A stretch of 64,000 bases of DNA from Mycoplasma sp. 1578d (GTDB lineage Bacteria > Bacillota_I > Bacilli_A > Mycoplasmatales > Metamycoplasmataceae): contig NZ_CP102081.1 in the NCBI RefSeq assembly GCF_024582695.1, forward strand, positions 1 through 64,000. Reading direction: 5' to 3'. The notes under the pieces were generated by a model that had not been told where the DNA came from, did no database searches, and was given only the letters and a program-made list of their open reading frames with translations. This document shows, piece by piece, positions 30,810 to 42,261 of this stretch (positions within the stretch are counted from its first letter, which is position 1; each line of letters starts with the position of its first letter). Position numbers and translations under genes: made by a program.

Positions 30810-32453
30810 ATGGCAAAAAAAACTACATTCGAATTAACTGTCAATCACAAATGATATTTAATTGCTACAGGATATGCTAATAAACACCAAATTTCGCTTC
30901 CGGAAGTTTTGGAAATTTTTTCGTTTGAAACAACTAAAGCAATCAATAAAGATATTGATCCAGAAGCACAAATTGTTTTCACTTTAGACGAGAAAAACGA
31001 AGAAGTAATAATTAGTAATATTAATGGTGAAGTAGTTGAAAATGATTTTATTTTTGAAGATACTAAAGAGGCTTTAGATATTCAAAGAATTAGTTTTATT
31101 CCGCTTGCACAAGCCCGTAAAATCAATCCAAAAGTATCTGAAGGTGATAATTTTGCAATTTTATTTGATTTTGAAATCATTCCTGATAAGACTAAAGTAG
31201 CAATTAAAAATGGTTTTTATCAAAATTTCAAAATCACTGAAAAACAAAAAATTTATCAACGTTATTTACCGCTTGTTGGAAATAAACTTAAAGCTGAAGT
31301 GCTATCAAGAAATTCAAACGGATCATATAACTTACGTTTTGAAGATGGGGTTACAGCCTTTTTACCAGCTTCAAAAGTGAATAAATCTTTAGATATGAAT
31401 TTAGGATCATATTTAGATGTGTATTTAGAACATGTTAATCCAGAAAATAGATTAAGCATTTGTGAAGTCACTACTGATTCACCAAATCGAATTAGAGATC
31501 TTGTTTTAAACGAAATTCCTGAAATTCAAGAAGGATTACTTCAAATTGTTAAGATCGAAAGAAATCCAGGTGTTCGTACTAAGATCTCGTTAAAAGCAAC
31601 AGAAAGCTCAACAGGATTTGATCCATTTGGAAGTATTTTTGGAGAAGGTGCAAAGCGCATTCTTGCTATTTCACAAAAATTAAATGGTGAAAAAATTGAA
31701 ATTATTAAATATTCAACAAACATTTATGAATATATCAAAAATGCTCTTTCTCCAGCTAAAGTTTTAGATGTAGTAGAAGATAAGAAAACATTTTATGCTA
31801 TTGTTGATCAAGAAGAAATGAAAAACGCTATTGGTAAAGGTGGATCTAATATTGATTTAGCGATTAAAATTACTAATTCTAAAATTAAAATTTTAACCGT
31901 TGAAGAAGCTCATGAAAAAGAAATTGACTTTAATCCAAATCGCTTTTATGAAAAACATGAATTTGTTAGATCGACAAAACAAAATCCAAGAGATTCAAAA
32001 AGAAATAGATACTTTGAAGGCATTGAAATTAATATGAGCGAATTTTCTGATGATGTGGCTCAATTTAATGAAAATCAAAAAAATAATTCAAGTTTTTTTG
32101 GAACTAGCCAAAATAAACCAAAAAGCACAAATAACAAGCCAAAAACACTTGTAGAATCTGAATTAGATGATTTATTTAGTGAAGAAGCTCTTAGTTTTGA
32201 TTTAGAGAATGACAATGATTATGATTTTGTTGATCAAATTGAATTTGGGGATTTTGATGATAAAGAACAATTAGAAGAAAGCGAAAATACCACCGATCCA
32301 AACAGTGAAAAACCAGTTGTTAAAGCTTATAAAAACGCTAAAGTTGAATTAAAAGATTTCAAGGTAGATAGCGATTTAGCTAATTATGGACTTGATTTAA
32401 ATCTAAATATTGATCTTAGTGGTTTTGAAGATGAATGAGAAAAGAAAAAATAA
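30810..32453 (+). CDS. nusA: Transcription termination/antitermination protein NusA
   Basis: NusA binds RNA polymerase and nascent RNA and controls pausing, termination and antitermination. The 547-aa protein has an N-terminal polymerase-binding domain, an S1 domain (about 150-210) and KH domains with AIGKGGSNIDLA near residue 340. A long acidic C-terminal tail replaces the acidic repeats of enterobacteria and looks disordered. GGAG precedes the ATG by five bases. The last four codons follow a UGA(Trp). The 3' end overlaps ylxR by 23 bases. Confidence 0.93.
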
Positions 32454-32736
32454 TAATTACACTCGAAAATGTATTGTCACAGGTCAGATTTTACCTGTTG
32501 AACAATTAACACGCTTTTCTCTTCGAAAAGAAAAACAAGAAATATTTCTTGATTTTGACAAAAATTTAAAAGGTCGTGGAGCATATTTTCAATTTTCTTT
32601 AGATAATTGAGAAAAGCTTAAAAAAAGCAAAGCTTTAAATAGAGTTTTTAGGTTTAATGTTTCAAATGATAATTATTTGAAAATAGAACAAGAACTGTTG
32701 GAGGTACTGAATGAACAAAAAAAACAACAGAATTAG
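32431..32736 (+). CDS. ylxR: YlxR/RnpM family RNA-binding protein
   Basis: This 101-aa protein has RKCIVTGQ near its start and GRGAYF, the two marks of YlxR, recently shown in other bacteria to bind RNase P RNA (RnpM). It lies between nusA and infB as in most Firmicutes. The gene is embedded at both ends: 23 bases overlap nusA and 26 bases overlap infB. One UGA is read as Trp. Confidence 0.88.
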
Positions 32737-34513
32737 TAATGTGCATGATGTTAAAGAACAATTAGTAACAACTAAAACTGAATTAAAAAATGGTGTATTC
32801 ACATTTACAGGAAGAATGAGTATAGTTGACTTTGCCAATAAAGTTAAGAAAAATCCAAACGATATTATCAAGCGTTTCTTTATGCAAGGGAAAGCCAGAA
32901 CACTTAACTATATTTTAGAAGAAGAAGAAATTGCCGAACTTTGCTTGGAATATGGATTTGACTTTAGTAAAGAAACAAATGTAGATGCAACTAATTTCCT
33001 TGATGAAGTTAGTTTCATTGATAAAGAAGAAGATTTAATTAAAAGAGCACCAATTATCACTGTTATGGGGCACGTTGACCACGGTAAAACGACATTAATT
33101 GACAAAATTAGAAATTCAAATATTGTCGGGTTTGAAAATAGTGGAATTACCCAACATACTGGAGCTTATCAAATTGAACACAAAGGAAATAAGATCACCT
33201 TTATTGATACTCCAGGTCATGAAGCCTTTACTCAAATGCGTGCTCGGGGTGCTAAAGTTACTGATATTGTTATTTTAGTTGTTGCCGCTGATGATGGAGT
33301 TATGCCACAAACTAAAGAGGCAATTAGTCATGCTAAAGCCGCTCGAGTACCGATAATTGTGTTTGTAAATAAAATGGACAAACCAAATAAAGATTTAGAT
33401 CGCATCAAGGGTGAGTTAGCTGAAAATGAAGTGGTTATCGAAGAATATGGTGGAGATACCCAAATTGTTTATGGATCAGCTTTAAATGGACAAGGACTTG
33501 ATGATTTGTTTGATCAAATTATGCTTTTAACTGAAATTTTAGATTTAAAAGCTAATCCAAAGCGTTATCCAATTGGAACTGTAATTGAATCACGTGTGGA
33601 TAAAGGTGTTGGAGCTGTATCAACAATTATTGTTGAAAACGGAACTCTTTATAAAGGTGATTTTATCGTTGCAGGTTCAAAATACGGAAGAATTCGGATG
33701 TTATTAGATTCACACAAACAACCAACAGATAAAGTTGAACCAGGGGCTCCAGCCATTGTTTCAGGTCTTAATTATGCTCCTGATGCTGGCGATAAATTTA
33801 TTGGGTTAAATGATGAAAAGTTTGCTAAAAAACTTGCTGAACAAAAAGCCGCTCATGATAAGTTGAGTGCATTAAGTTCAAAAGCAAACACTGATATGCT
33901 TGATGGTAAGAAAGTGTTTAATGTCATCATTAAATCTGATGTACACGGAACTAGTGAAGCGATCAAAAGTCAAATTAACCATTTAGAAAATGATGAAGCA
34001 ATTATTCGCGTAATCTCTGCAGGTGCAGGAAATGTGAATGGAAGTGATTTATTACTTGCTAAAGCTTCAAATGCAATTATCTTTGTTTTTAATCTTAAAC
34101 CAGCTCCTCCGATTAAACAATCAGCCAATAACCAAGGAATTACCATTGTTAATCACGATGTTATTTACAAAATTATTGAAGATTGCCAAAGCTTGCTCGA
34201 TTCGGAAAAAACTCCAGTTTATGAAGAGCAAAAAATTGGTGAAGCTCACATTATTAAAGTGTTCTTTTATTCAAAAGTTGGAAAAATTGCTGGTTGCATT
34301 CAAGACAGTGGGATGGTACTAGCCGGAAGCAAAGTTAAAGTTTATCGCAAAGGAAAATTAATTCACGAAGGTGTTTTAGAAACCTTAAGACGTGAACTTA
34401 ATGATGTAAAAGAAGTTCTCAAAGGAAAAGACTTTGGTTGTCATATCAAAGACTACAATGACATTGAGGAAGATGACGTTCTAGAGTTTTATCAAGATGT
34501 TAGAATTAATTAA
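32711..34513 (+). CDS. infB: Translation initiation factor IF-2
   Basis: IF-2 is the GTPase that brings initiator tRNA to the ribosome. The 600-aa form lacks the long N-terminal extension of enterobacteria, as usual in mollicutes. G1 GHVDHGKT is at residues 120-127, followed by DTPGHEAF (G3) and NKMDKP (G4). C-terminal domains II-IV are complete, ending with [20 protein letters not shown] upstream of the ATG supports the start inside ylxR. Confidence 0.97.
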   Translation: MNKKNNRISNVHDVKEQLVTTKTELKNGVFTFTGRMSIVDFANKVKKNPNDIIKRFFMQGKARTLNYILEEEEIAELCLEYGFDFSKETNVDATNFLDEVSFIDKEEDLIKRAPIITVMGHVDHGKTTLIDKIRNSNIVGFENSGITQHTGAYQIEHKGNKITFIDTPGHEAFTQMRARGAKVTDIVILVVAADDGVMPQTKEAISHAKAARVPIIVFVNKMDKPNKDLDRIKGELAENEVVIEEYGGDTQIVYGSALNGQGLDDLFDQIMLLTEILDLKANPKRYPIGTVIESRVDKGVGAVSTIIVENGTLYKGDFIVAGSKYGRIRMLLDSHKQPTDKVEPGAPAIVSGLNYAPDAGDKFIGLNDEKFAKKLAEQKAAHDKLSALSSKANTDMLDGKKVFNVIIKSDVHGTSEAIKSQINHLENDEAIIRVISAGAGNVNGSDLLLAKASNAIIFVFNLKPAPPIKQSANNQGITIVNHDVIYKIIEDCQSLLDSEKTPVYEEQKIGEAHIIKVFFYSKVGKIAGCIQDSGMVLAGSKVKVYRKGKLIHEGVLETLRRELNDVKEVLKGKDFGCHIKDYNDIEEDDVLEFYQDVRIN

Positions 34514-34533
34514 TTTTTTATTAAAGGTGTAAA

Positions 34534-35043
34534 ATGGAACTAAAAAAATTTATCAAAGATGTTAAAGATTTTCCAAAAGAAGGAATTATCTTTAAAGACA
34601 TTTCTCCACTACTTGCTAATGGAGAAGCTCTTAATTTTGCTATTCAAGAAATAGCAAAACATTGTCAAGATGCTGATATTATTGTCGGACCTGATGCTAG
34701 AGGATTTTTATTTGGGACTCCTACAGCAGCATTTTTAAAAAAACCATTTATTATGGTTCGTAAACCAAAAAAACTACCTGGAGAAGTAGTTTCAATTAGC
34801 TATGATCTTGAATACGGATCAAACGTATTAGAATTGCAAAAAGGATTTGTTAAACCAGGACAAAAAGCCGTTATTGTTGATGATGTTCTTGCAACTGGCG
34901 GGACCACAAAAGCAATTATCCAATTATTAAAAAATCAGGGTGCTGATGTTAAAAAAGTTATTGTTCTCTTAGAACTCACTTTCCTTAATGGACGTGAATT
35001 ACTAGAAAAAGAAACCGAAGTTATTTCACTGATTAAAGTTTAA
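34534..35043 (+). CDS. apt: Adenine phosphoribosyltransferase
   Basis: Apt makes AMP from adenine and PRPP, a salvage route needed because mycoplasmas lack de novo purine synthesis. The 169-aa protein has the PRPP loop VIVDDVLATGGTTKA and GPDARGFLFG, both typical. AAAGGTG precedes the ATG. The stop overlaps the first ChrA gene (TAATG). Confidence 0.96.
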   Translation: MELKKFIKDVKDFPKEGIIFKDISPLLANGEALNFAIQEIAKHCQDADIIVGPDARGFLFGTPTAAFLKKPFIMVRKPKKLPGEVVSISYDLEYGSNVLELQKGFVKPGQKAVIVDDVLATGGTTKAIIQLLKNQGADVKKVIVLLELTFLNGRELLEKETEVISLIKV

Positions 35044-35666
35044 TGGACAAATCTCACGACATAACAAAACCATCCATTTGGAAATTGGTTTTGTTTGTTT
35101 TAAAAATAACTTTTTTAGGATTTGGTGGCGGAAATGCCATGCTCCCAATTATTAAAAGTGAAGCCGTTGAGAAAAAAAGGTGATTAACAAACGCAGAATT
35201 TGATGAAATGGTTGTAATTAGCAATATGCTTCCCGGGCCTTCAACAACACAATGTTTATCTTATGTTGTGCGAAAATTCTATAATATATGAGTAACTTAT
35301 TTATTAGTGCTCATTGCCGCACTTCCTCATATTTTATTTGCATTTTTAATCTTATTGATCTTAACTTATATTCCAAGACAATATATTTATGTAATTGGTG
35401 CCTGTGCCTTAATGCCAGTTATTGCTGGAGTGGTACTGATTGGATATAGATACGTTAAGAGAAGTCAAAACACACTTAAATTACCTGTTTGATTGTTAAT
35501 TGCAATAGCCTCAACTGCTTACTGTTTATTTATCCCTTTTCCTTATAATTTACCTATTTTTACTTTTGGCATTTTATTTATTTGCACCTTTATTTATACT
35601 TTGATTGTGATGTATAAGCACAAAAAACGAAATAAAATGACTAAAAACTTAGGAGAACAAAAATAA
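35043..35666 (+). CDS. chrA: ChrA-family transporter, first half
   Basis: This 207-aa membrane protein has one CHR (chromate transporter) domain. LGFGGGNAMLPI in the first helix and SNMLPGPSTTQ after the second match the FGGG and PGP motifs. About five TM helices are predicted. It is a short-chain ChrA: the usual two-domain protein is split into this gene and the next, which start with a shared base (TAATG). The physiological substrate in mycoplasmas is not known; chromate or another oxyanion is a family-based guess. Confidence 0.82.
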
Positions 35667-36409
35667 TGATCACAGCTTCATTAATAATTGTTTCTTTATT
35701 TTTAATTGCAGCTTTATCACTAACAGTTTTTGGTGGTGGAGCATTATTTATGCCTGTTTTTGAGTTTTTATGAAAATTCCTTGACTCAACTTTCGGGACA
35801 AATTTTGAAGATAAAATTAATTCATTTTTTGCTGCAGCTAACGCAACACCCGGAATTTTAGCGCCAAAATTTGCTGTATATACTGGATATATGCTTGGTG
35901 GAGATGATTGATTATACATTTTTATTTTTATTATATTAAGCTACTTTGTATTCATGTTTCCAGCAATTTCGCTCTTGTTAATTTTCCGAAAGATTATTCG
36001 CAAGAACAAAAACAAGTTATTTGTAAAAACATTCTTTAACTTCATGTTCCCTGTACTCATTGGAGTTATGATTTCGCTTGCTATTTCATTGTTTTTAAAA
36101 ATTACTTTTCCGTTTTTTAAATTCAATTCAAGTAAAGCATATATTAGCACTGTTAGCACTGAATTACCATATGGCATGATTTGTAATAGTGAAAAACCAG
36201 ATAAGGAATTAACGCCAGCTATGTTTTTTAGTGGTTGAAGGTTAATTTTACTGATAATTTATAGTACGATATCGATAACAATTTTTATTATCTTAATAAA
36301 GAGAGGGTGCCCAATTATCTATTTAATTTTTTCAAATATAATTATTGGGTTAATTATATTTGCACCTTGATTAGTGCATGAGTGTCCTGAAACCTTACCA
36401 ACAGTATAA
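35666..36409 (+). CDS. chrA: ChrA-family transporter, second half
   Basis: This 247-aa protein is the partner CHR domain. TVFGGGALFMPVF and AANATPGILAPKF are diverged versions of the FGGG and PGP motifs, and about six TM helices are predicted. A hydrophilic insert of about 35 residues sits before the last two helices. It directly overlaps the first half and is followed by a strong bidirectional terminator. Short ChrA pairs are known to act together as heterodimers. Confidence 0.8.
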
Positions 36410-36433
36410 AAAAATAGCTCACGCTATTTTTTT
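36408..36433. terminator. Bidirectional terminator between chrA and frr
   Basis: AAAAAAATAGC pairs with GCTATTTTTTT around TCAC at the junction of two convergent units. Confidence 0.9.
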
Positions 36434-36437
36434 GTTT

Positions 36438-36989
36438 TTATATCTTAAGAATTTGCTCTTCTTTTTCCTTAGTGAGTGCGTTAATTTTTTCAATTTGTTT
36501 ATCAACAAATGATTGAACTTGATCTAAGTAGTTTTTTTGCATATCTTCAGATAATTCATCATCAGCTTTAATTTGTTTATTGATTTCTTGGCGAGCGTTC
36601 CGGACACCAACTTTGGCTTGTTCAGAAAATTTGCTTAAACTTTTAATAATTTCGTTTTTGCGTTGAGTTGTAAGTACAGGGAAATTTAATCTAACTTGAT
36701 GTCCTTCATCAATAGGTGTAACCCCTAAATTCGCGTTCATAAGAGCTTTATTCACCTCTTTTACCGAAGTAATGTCATAAGGTTTAATTAATAATTGTTG
36801 CGCTTCAGGAACACTAATATTTGCTAATTCTTCTAAAGGTGTTGGAGTTCCGTAATATTCAACTCTAATTCCTTTAACAATTTGTGGGTTAGCTCTCCCA
36901 GTTGAAATCTTAGACATTTCAAAGCGATAGTGATGAATTGCTTTCTCACATTTTTCTTCTAAATCTAATAAATATAAGCCAATTTCCAT
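36438..36989 (-). CDS. frr: Ribosome recycling factor
   Basis: RRF splits post-termination ribosomes with EF-G. The 183-aa protein has the typical STGRANPQIVKGIRVEYYGTPTPL segment and LNFPVLTTQRKNEI. Its ATG shares a base with the pyrH stop (TAATG), the widely conserved pyrH-frr pair. Confidence 0.97.
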   Translation of the reverse strand: MEIGLYLLDLEEKCEKAIHHYRFEMSKISTGRANPQIVKGIRVEYYGTPTPLEELANISVPEAQQLLIKPYDITSVKEVNKALMNANLGVTPIDEGHQVRLNFPVLTTQRKNEIIKSLSKFSEQAKVGVRNARQEINKQIKADDELSEDMQKNYLDQVQSFVDKQIEKINALTKEKEEQILKI

Positions 36990-37705
36990 TATTTAGTCAC
37001 CTCTGTGTGAAGAATTTTGTTTTGCAACACTTTAATAATTGAATCTTTTTCAAGTAAATTAAATACAATTAAGTTAATGTTATTTTCTCTAGCCATACTT
37101 GTGGCTGTAAGATCCATTACTTGTAATTTTCTTTCGAGAATTTGATCGTATGTTATGGTTGGAAAATGTTTTGCATTTGGGTTTTTTCTTGGATCACTAT
37201 CGTAAATTCCGTCAACCTTGTTTTTCCCCATTAAGATTACTTCAGCACCAATTTCAGATGCATAAAGTGTAGCGGCTGTATCTGTAGTAAAAAATGGACG
37301 TCCAGTTCCACCGACAAAAATGACTACTTCACCATCTTCAAGATATTTAATAGTTTTTTCATTAATGTAATTCTCAGCAACTTTAGGGTCAATGTTAATT
37401 GAACTTTGAATTCGTGCTTTTAAACCGACTTTTTCAAATCCACTTTGAAGAGCTAAACCATTCATAATAGTTGCTAACATCCCAATGTAATCAGCTCGAT
37501 TTCTTGGAATTCCGTTTTTTTCAGCTGAAGTCCCTCTTCAAAAGTTTCCTCCGCCAATAACTACTGATATTTGAATACCTTGTTCATTAATATACTTTAA
37601 TTGTTTTGCGATATCAGCGACTAATTCATAGTCAATTGCCAGATTTTTTTCTTTATTTGAAAAACCTTCTCCAGAAAGTTTTAATAATATTCTTTTGTAT
37701 TTCAT
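36989..37705 (-). CDS. pyrH: UMP kinase
   Basis: PyrH phosphorylates UMP to UDP. The 238-aa protein starts KRILLKLSGEGF and has VIGGGNFWRG, VFVGGTGRPFFTTDTAA (written here from within the family pattern) and VDGIYDSDP. Three UGA/Trp positions were read through or checked in the N-terminal third. GGAG precedes the ATG at 37705 on the minus strand. frr is translationally coupled. Confidence 0.95.
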
Positions 37706-37863
37706 TAATTCTCCGAAACATAAATTAACTTACTCTTATTATATTTTAAAATAGCACTTTTAAAATAATATTCTTAATAAAGCTAATTTAATAATCTTTT
37801 GATTAGCTAAATTACATATTATACGTAAAAATGTTATAATTATGTCTCCAGAAAGGTAAAAAA

Positions 37864-38763
37864 ATGACAAAAGAAAAATACCTATTCGCTATTGATTTAG
37901 ACGGGACTACATTGCTTTCAAGTTCTACTGGTGAAATTCACGACCTCACTGTTAATGCAATTAAAAGAGCGATCAAAGAAGGACACATTGTTTGTATTTT
38001 AACAGGTAGACCTTGAAGAAGCACACAAATGATTTATGAAGAACTAGGACTCGATACAGTTGTAGGGAACTATAACGGAGCTCATATTCATCATCCCAAA
38101 GATGACAGCTTTATTCCTCATGTTAAATATTTAAATTTAAATGAGGCATTATATATTTTAGGTGATGAAGTAGTTACTAAAGAAATTAGTAATATTGCAA
38201 TTGAAGGGCCCGATTGAGTTCAATTACAGCATCGAGATGAAGATCTTGAAAAAGTTTTCGGTTTTTCTTCAACTTCTAAATTAAAAATTGGATTAGATTT
38301 TCATAAAATTCCTTTAATGCCAACAGGAGTTATTTTTGACGTTAAACCTACAACTGAGGTTGAAAAATTAAGAAGATATTTAAAAGCTAGATACAGCGAT
38401 TTAGCTGAATTTTCGTACTGATCAAAAGGTGAAGGTCTAACTCCTGTCTTTGATATGACTAATATAACTACAAATAAAGGTAAGGCTCTTAGCATGCTGA
38501 TTCGTTATTATGATATCAAAGTTGAAAACACCATTGCTATTGGTGATGGATTTAATGATGTACCAATGTTTAAAATTGCTAATATTTCTGTAGCCATGGG
38601 AAATGCAACTAAAGAAGTTAAAAAACATGCCACTATTAAAATTTCTAAAATTAATAAACAAGGTGGAGTCGGTTACTATATTAACAAATTCTTAGATAAT
38701 CCACTTGAAGAAATTGCTAAAAGCAATAAAGTTAAACAAAAAAGAGATGAAAACTGAGAATAA
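37864..38763 (+). CDS. Cof-type HAD-superfamily hydrolase
   Basis: This 299-aa HAD phosphatase has a standard motif I, AIDLDGTTL, motif II ILTGRP and motif IV IGDGFNDVPMF. It is longer than the Cof protein at 21432 and keeps the canonical DxDGT. AAAGG lies seven bases before the ATG. The stop overlaps rnhC (TAATG). The substrate cannot be told from sequence. Confidence 0.9.
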
Positions 38764-39467
38764 TGAAGTATATTGAATTAGTTGACAAAAAACAAATTAA
38801 AGAGCTGGAAATAATTGGAATTGACGAAACAGGAGTTTCTGATTATTTTACTCCTTTGATTGCTTGCGCATTCTATTTACCGCGAAAATTGTACGCATGA
38901 GCCAAATCAATAGGAGTTGAGGATTCAAAGAAACTTTCTAAAAGCAAAATTATTCAAATTGGAAACGAATTAAAAAATAACAATCAATTAGCTTATTCAG
39001 TTTATCGTTTAAAACAAAGTACTTACAATAAACTTAACCAAAAATATAATACTAACGAACTGAAATTTTTCACTCATATGGGTGCCTTAAATAATTTAAA
39101 TAAAAAAATATCTTTTACAGCTAAAAATGTATTGATTGATAAATATTCCACCACTAAATCAATCCTTAAATATCACAATACTTTTTTTGTTTTTGACAAT
39201 TGAACTAACATTGAAGAAAAAGAAATAGATGTTTATTTAACTACCAAAGCCGAAAGTATTAGTTTATCAGTGGCCTGTGCGTCAATTATGGCACGTTATG
39301 AATTGATAAATTATATGGAGCAACAAAATAAGGAATGAAACTTTAGTTTTCCGTTGGGTGCAGGAACTAAAACCCAAGAATATGTTTATAAATTTGCTCA
39401 AATATTTGGCGAAGATAAACTCAACCAAGTGTGCAAAACCAATATGAAATTATCAATACGAGCATAA
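38763..39467 (+). CDS. rnhC: Ribonuclease HIII
   Basis: This 234-aa type 2 RNase H removes RNA from RNA-DNA hybrids. IIGIDETGVSDYF gives the catalytic Asp21-Glu22; the family norm is DEVGTGDYFGP, so the flanking residues have drifted. VEDSKKLS and CASIMARYELI follow. FPLGAG resembles the HIII-type PxGAG element, which is why I choose HIII over HII. The HIII N-terminal TBP-like domain is missing or very short. Several UGA codons are read as Trp. It is coupled to the upstream HAD gene. Confidence 0.8.
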
Positions 39468-39524
39468 TCTAAAATATTATTACTTATCAAATCGCTAATT
39501 TTGTGGTAAAATATTTTTACCAAT

Positions 39525-39600
39525 GCCGTCATAGCTCAGCAGGCAGAGCACTTCCATGGTAAGGAAGGGGTCGCTGGTTCAAGTCCAGTTGATGGCACCA
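39525..39600 (+). tRNA. trnT: tRNA-Thr (anticodon GGU)
   Basis: A full cloverleaf folds. The acceptor GCCGUCA pairs with UGAUGGC. The anticodon stem CUUCC/GGAAG encloses AUGGUAA with anticodon GGU. The T-arm holds GGUUCAAGUCC. CCA is encoded at 39598-39600. TAAAAT at 39507-39512 is a plausible -10 box. Confidence 0.95.
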
Positions 39601-39615
39601 TTTCATTTATTGTCC

Positions 39616-39644
39616 AAAAAACAACCATTGATTGGTTGTTTTTT
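39616..39644. terminator. Terminator after tRNA-Thr
   Basis: AAAAAACAACCA (39616-39627) pairs with TGGTTGTTTTTT (39633-39644). It also overlaps the stop of the convergent leftward gene and can serve both directions. Confidence 0.9.
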
Positions 39645-40191
39645 ATCTTTCTTTTTTAAAGTAATCATGAATTGGGAGAAAAAGATTATCATTAACCTTG
39701 ATTACATCATAATATTTTAAATTAACATTTTTAATTTCTTTAATTTCAAGAGTTTGGTTTTGAAATGTAAGTCAACATAAATTGTCGATATTGTTAGTTT
39801 GTAGTTTAGATAATAATTGATCAAATAAATAAGGTTGATTGCTTTTTGAAATTAGTTTAATTTGCTTTTTAATTTTGGACGAATTGATAATTTTACTATT
39901 TGAATGAATAATCAGATTTAATTCGATTTCTTTTTGATCAATAATAATTTTAGGAAGTGGATTATTATCAAGGTTTTGTGTTACATATTTGATTTGATAA
40001 TGATCGCAAGCGACAAGCTTAATAAAATCTTGTAAATATAAGTTAATTGATAGTTTGTCAAAATTATCATTATCTTTAAGAATATTGCAATAAGTTGAAT
40101 AGTTTAACGAATAAACAAAGCCAATTTCTTTAGCAATTTGGTTAAATTTATTTAAAAGAGTTATCGCTTGATTTTTAGATATGTTTTGCAT
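39643..40191 (-). CDS. Hypothetical protein, weak LicD-like resemblance
   Basis: I do not recognise this 182-aa protein with confidence. The first 50 residues (LLNKFNQIAKEIGFVYSLNY, then DKLSINLYLQDF) and the last (LFLPIHDYFKKE) loosely recall LicD-type nucleotidyl/phosphocholine transferases. The GT and DDxD residues expected there are absent, so any enzyme activity is doubtful. There is no signal peptide or TM helix. One UGA(Trp) at 39772 must be read through to reach the stop. It ends inside the tRNA-Thr terminator. Confidence 0.55.
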
Positions 40192-40218
40192 AAACAGCCT
40201 TATTAATTTAAATTTTAC

Positions 40219-41130
40219 TTATTTTTGGAAGTAATTTTTAAGTTCTTTAACAATATTCTTTTCTCACATTGAATGACCGGCTTTATCAACAAAAATTAAT
40301 TGAGTGTTAGGATGACTTTTAGCGAGTAATCATGCACCAATTGGTCTTGTATCAATGTCTTGGCGACCGTGAATAATAGTAATTGGTACGTGAGCAAAAA
40401 GATGGACATTATTTAAAATATAATTATCTTCTGGGAAAAAGCAATTATTCATAAAATAAAAAACTTCCATAATCGAAATTTGTTTATCAAAGATAGGATC
40501 AGGAAGAAAATCTTGATCTCTTTTTTCAATACTTACAAGAGCATCTTCTCAATGAGAAAATTCTTGATATCCTTGTTTTTTTAAATTCAAAGAATAATCA
40601 CCTGTAAATAAATTAAAGTATTTTGAGATATTATTTCATCCAGGAATATCTTTAACAAAAGAGCTGAATCTTTCGTATTCTTGAGGATAAAAATCAGAAG
40701 CGCCCTTTTGATATAAAAAATCAATATCTTCCTGACGTCCTAAAAAGACACCTCTGAGAAGCATTTTAGATACATTTTGTGGGTATTTAATTGAATAAAC
40801 TAGTGCTAAAGTTGTACCTCAACTTCCTCCAAAAAGCATTATTTTATCTAAATTTAATTTTTGTCTAATTAATTCTATATCTTCCACTAAATAAAAGGTA
40901 TCGTTTTCTCTTAATTCGGCAAAAGGCAGACTTTTATTTGTCCCTCTTTGATCAATTAAAACCATAAAATATTTATTCAAAGGAATTAAATCTTGTAATT
41001 TTTTAACATTAAAACTACCGCCTGGACCACCATGAATTACAAAAATAGGCTCATTTTTTGAATCTCCAAAAGTTTGATAATGCACTTTGTGTAGCCCAGC
41101 GTCTAAGAAAAAAGAGTTTGAATTATTCAT
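40219..41130 (-). CDS. pip: Proline iminopeptidase (alpha/beta hydrolase)
   Basis: Pip removes N-terminal proline from peptides. The 303-aa protein has HGGPGG (oxyanion hole, 34-39), DQRGTNKS and the nucleophile elbow GGSWG with Ser103. The Asp in HGRQD and the His in AGHSMWE complete the triad. UGA is read as Trp several times, including in the nucleophile elbow, so the protein cannot be made under the standard code. TAAAAT lies seven bases before the ATG (leaderless). It is the first of a peptidase group with pepP and two leucyl aminopeptidases. Confidence 0.93.
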
Positions 41131-41157
41131 ATAAGATATTTTACTTTTTTATAATAA

Positions 41158-41180
41158 AAAACAACGCCTTACGTTGTTTT
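41158..41180 (-). terminator. Terminator after pepP
   Basis: AAAACAACG (41158-41166) pairs with CGTTGTTTT (41172-41180), followed on the minus strand by a T-run. Confidence 0.85.
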
Positions 41181-41190
41181 GACATTTAAA

Positions 41191-42234
41191 TTATTTTTCG
41201 TTTGGTCTTGAAAAGACGTACCTTCCTGTTTCAGTGACTAGAACATCATCTTCAATTCTAGCCCCACCAATTCCTTCTAAATAAATTCCAGGTTCAACAG
41301 TGATAATCATTCCAGGTTCAAGAATATGATCTGAACGAGATGAAACACTTGGAAATTCGTGTACATCAATTCCTAAACCATGTCCTGTTCCGTGTAAAAA
41401 GTAATCCCCATAACCTTTTGAAGTAATGTAATCACGACAAATTTTATCAATTTCGCTAGCTTTAATTCCGGGTTTCACGCTTTTTCTTCCTAAATAAGAA
41501 GCTTCTTCAACGATTTGTAAAATTTCTAGCATTTTAGGATTTGCTTTACTTTTATCCCCTAAAATTGTGGTTCTTGTAATGTCTGCTGTATATCCTTTGT
41601 ATAAAGCCCCAAAGTCCACTTTAAGCAATGAATTATTTTCAATTAGTTTATCAGTAGGGTGATGGTGTGGTTCGGCAGATGAAGCCCCTGAAGCAATAAT
41701 TTCATCAAAACCTTCTTTATCAGCACCATGTTTTTTCATTAAAAAGTTAAGCATAGCAGCTGCTTGTTTTTCAGTCATACCTGGTTTAACTCATTTAATA
41801 AATTCATCATATGCACTTAAGGTAATATCAATTACTTTTTGCATTTTTTCAATTTCTTCATGACTTTTAACAATTCTTAAATCTTGTGCATCAATTCAAT
41901 GAACTTTTTCAGGCTTAACTAAGTTCATAATTCTGTTTTCTCAATTTTTAACAAGATAATTATTTTCTAAAACAATTGATTTAAATTTTTTCTTGTTAAA
42001 TCATTTTTGCAATACAGTCCCAGTCATTAAAACAACTTCCACATTTTTCGAGTGTTTTTGGCAGTATTCAATATAGCGAGAATCAACAAATAGTGTTGCC
42101 TTATCTTTTTCAATTACAATCAATCCATCAGTTGTTTGAACACCTGCGTATCATAATCTAGTTTGTGGTGCTTCTGAAATCAAAGCATCAACTTGTAATG
42201 TTTGAAACATTTTATCTAATCTTTTTCTATCCAC
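41191..42234 (-). CDS. pepP: Xaa-Pro aminopeptidase (M24 family)
   Basis: This metallopeptidase removes the residue before a proline. The 347-aa protein has a creatinase-like N-terminal domain and the pita-bread domain with its metal ligands. These are Asp in KVDFGA, Asp in YTADITRT, His in HGTGHGLGI, Glu in VEPGIYL and Glu in GARIEDD. The start is GTG at 42234, with AAAGGA upstream; the next ATG is well inside the N-terminal domain. Several UGA codons are read as Trp. Confidence 0.92.
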
Positions 42235-42261
42235 GATTTTCCTTTGTTTATTTCTTTTTAA

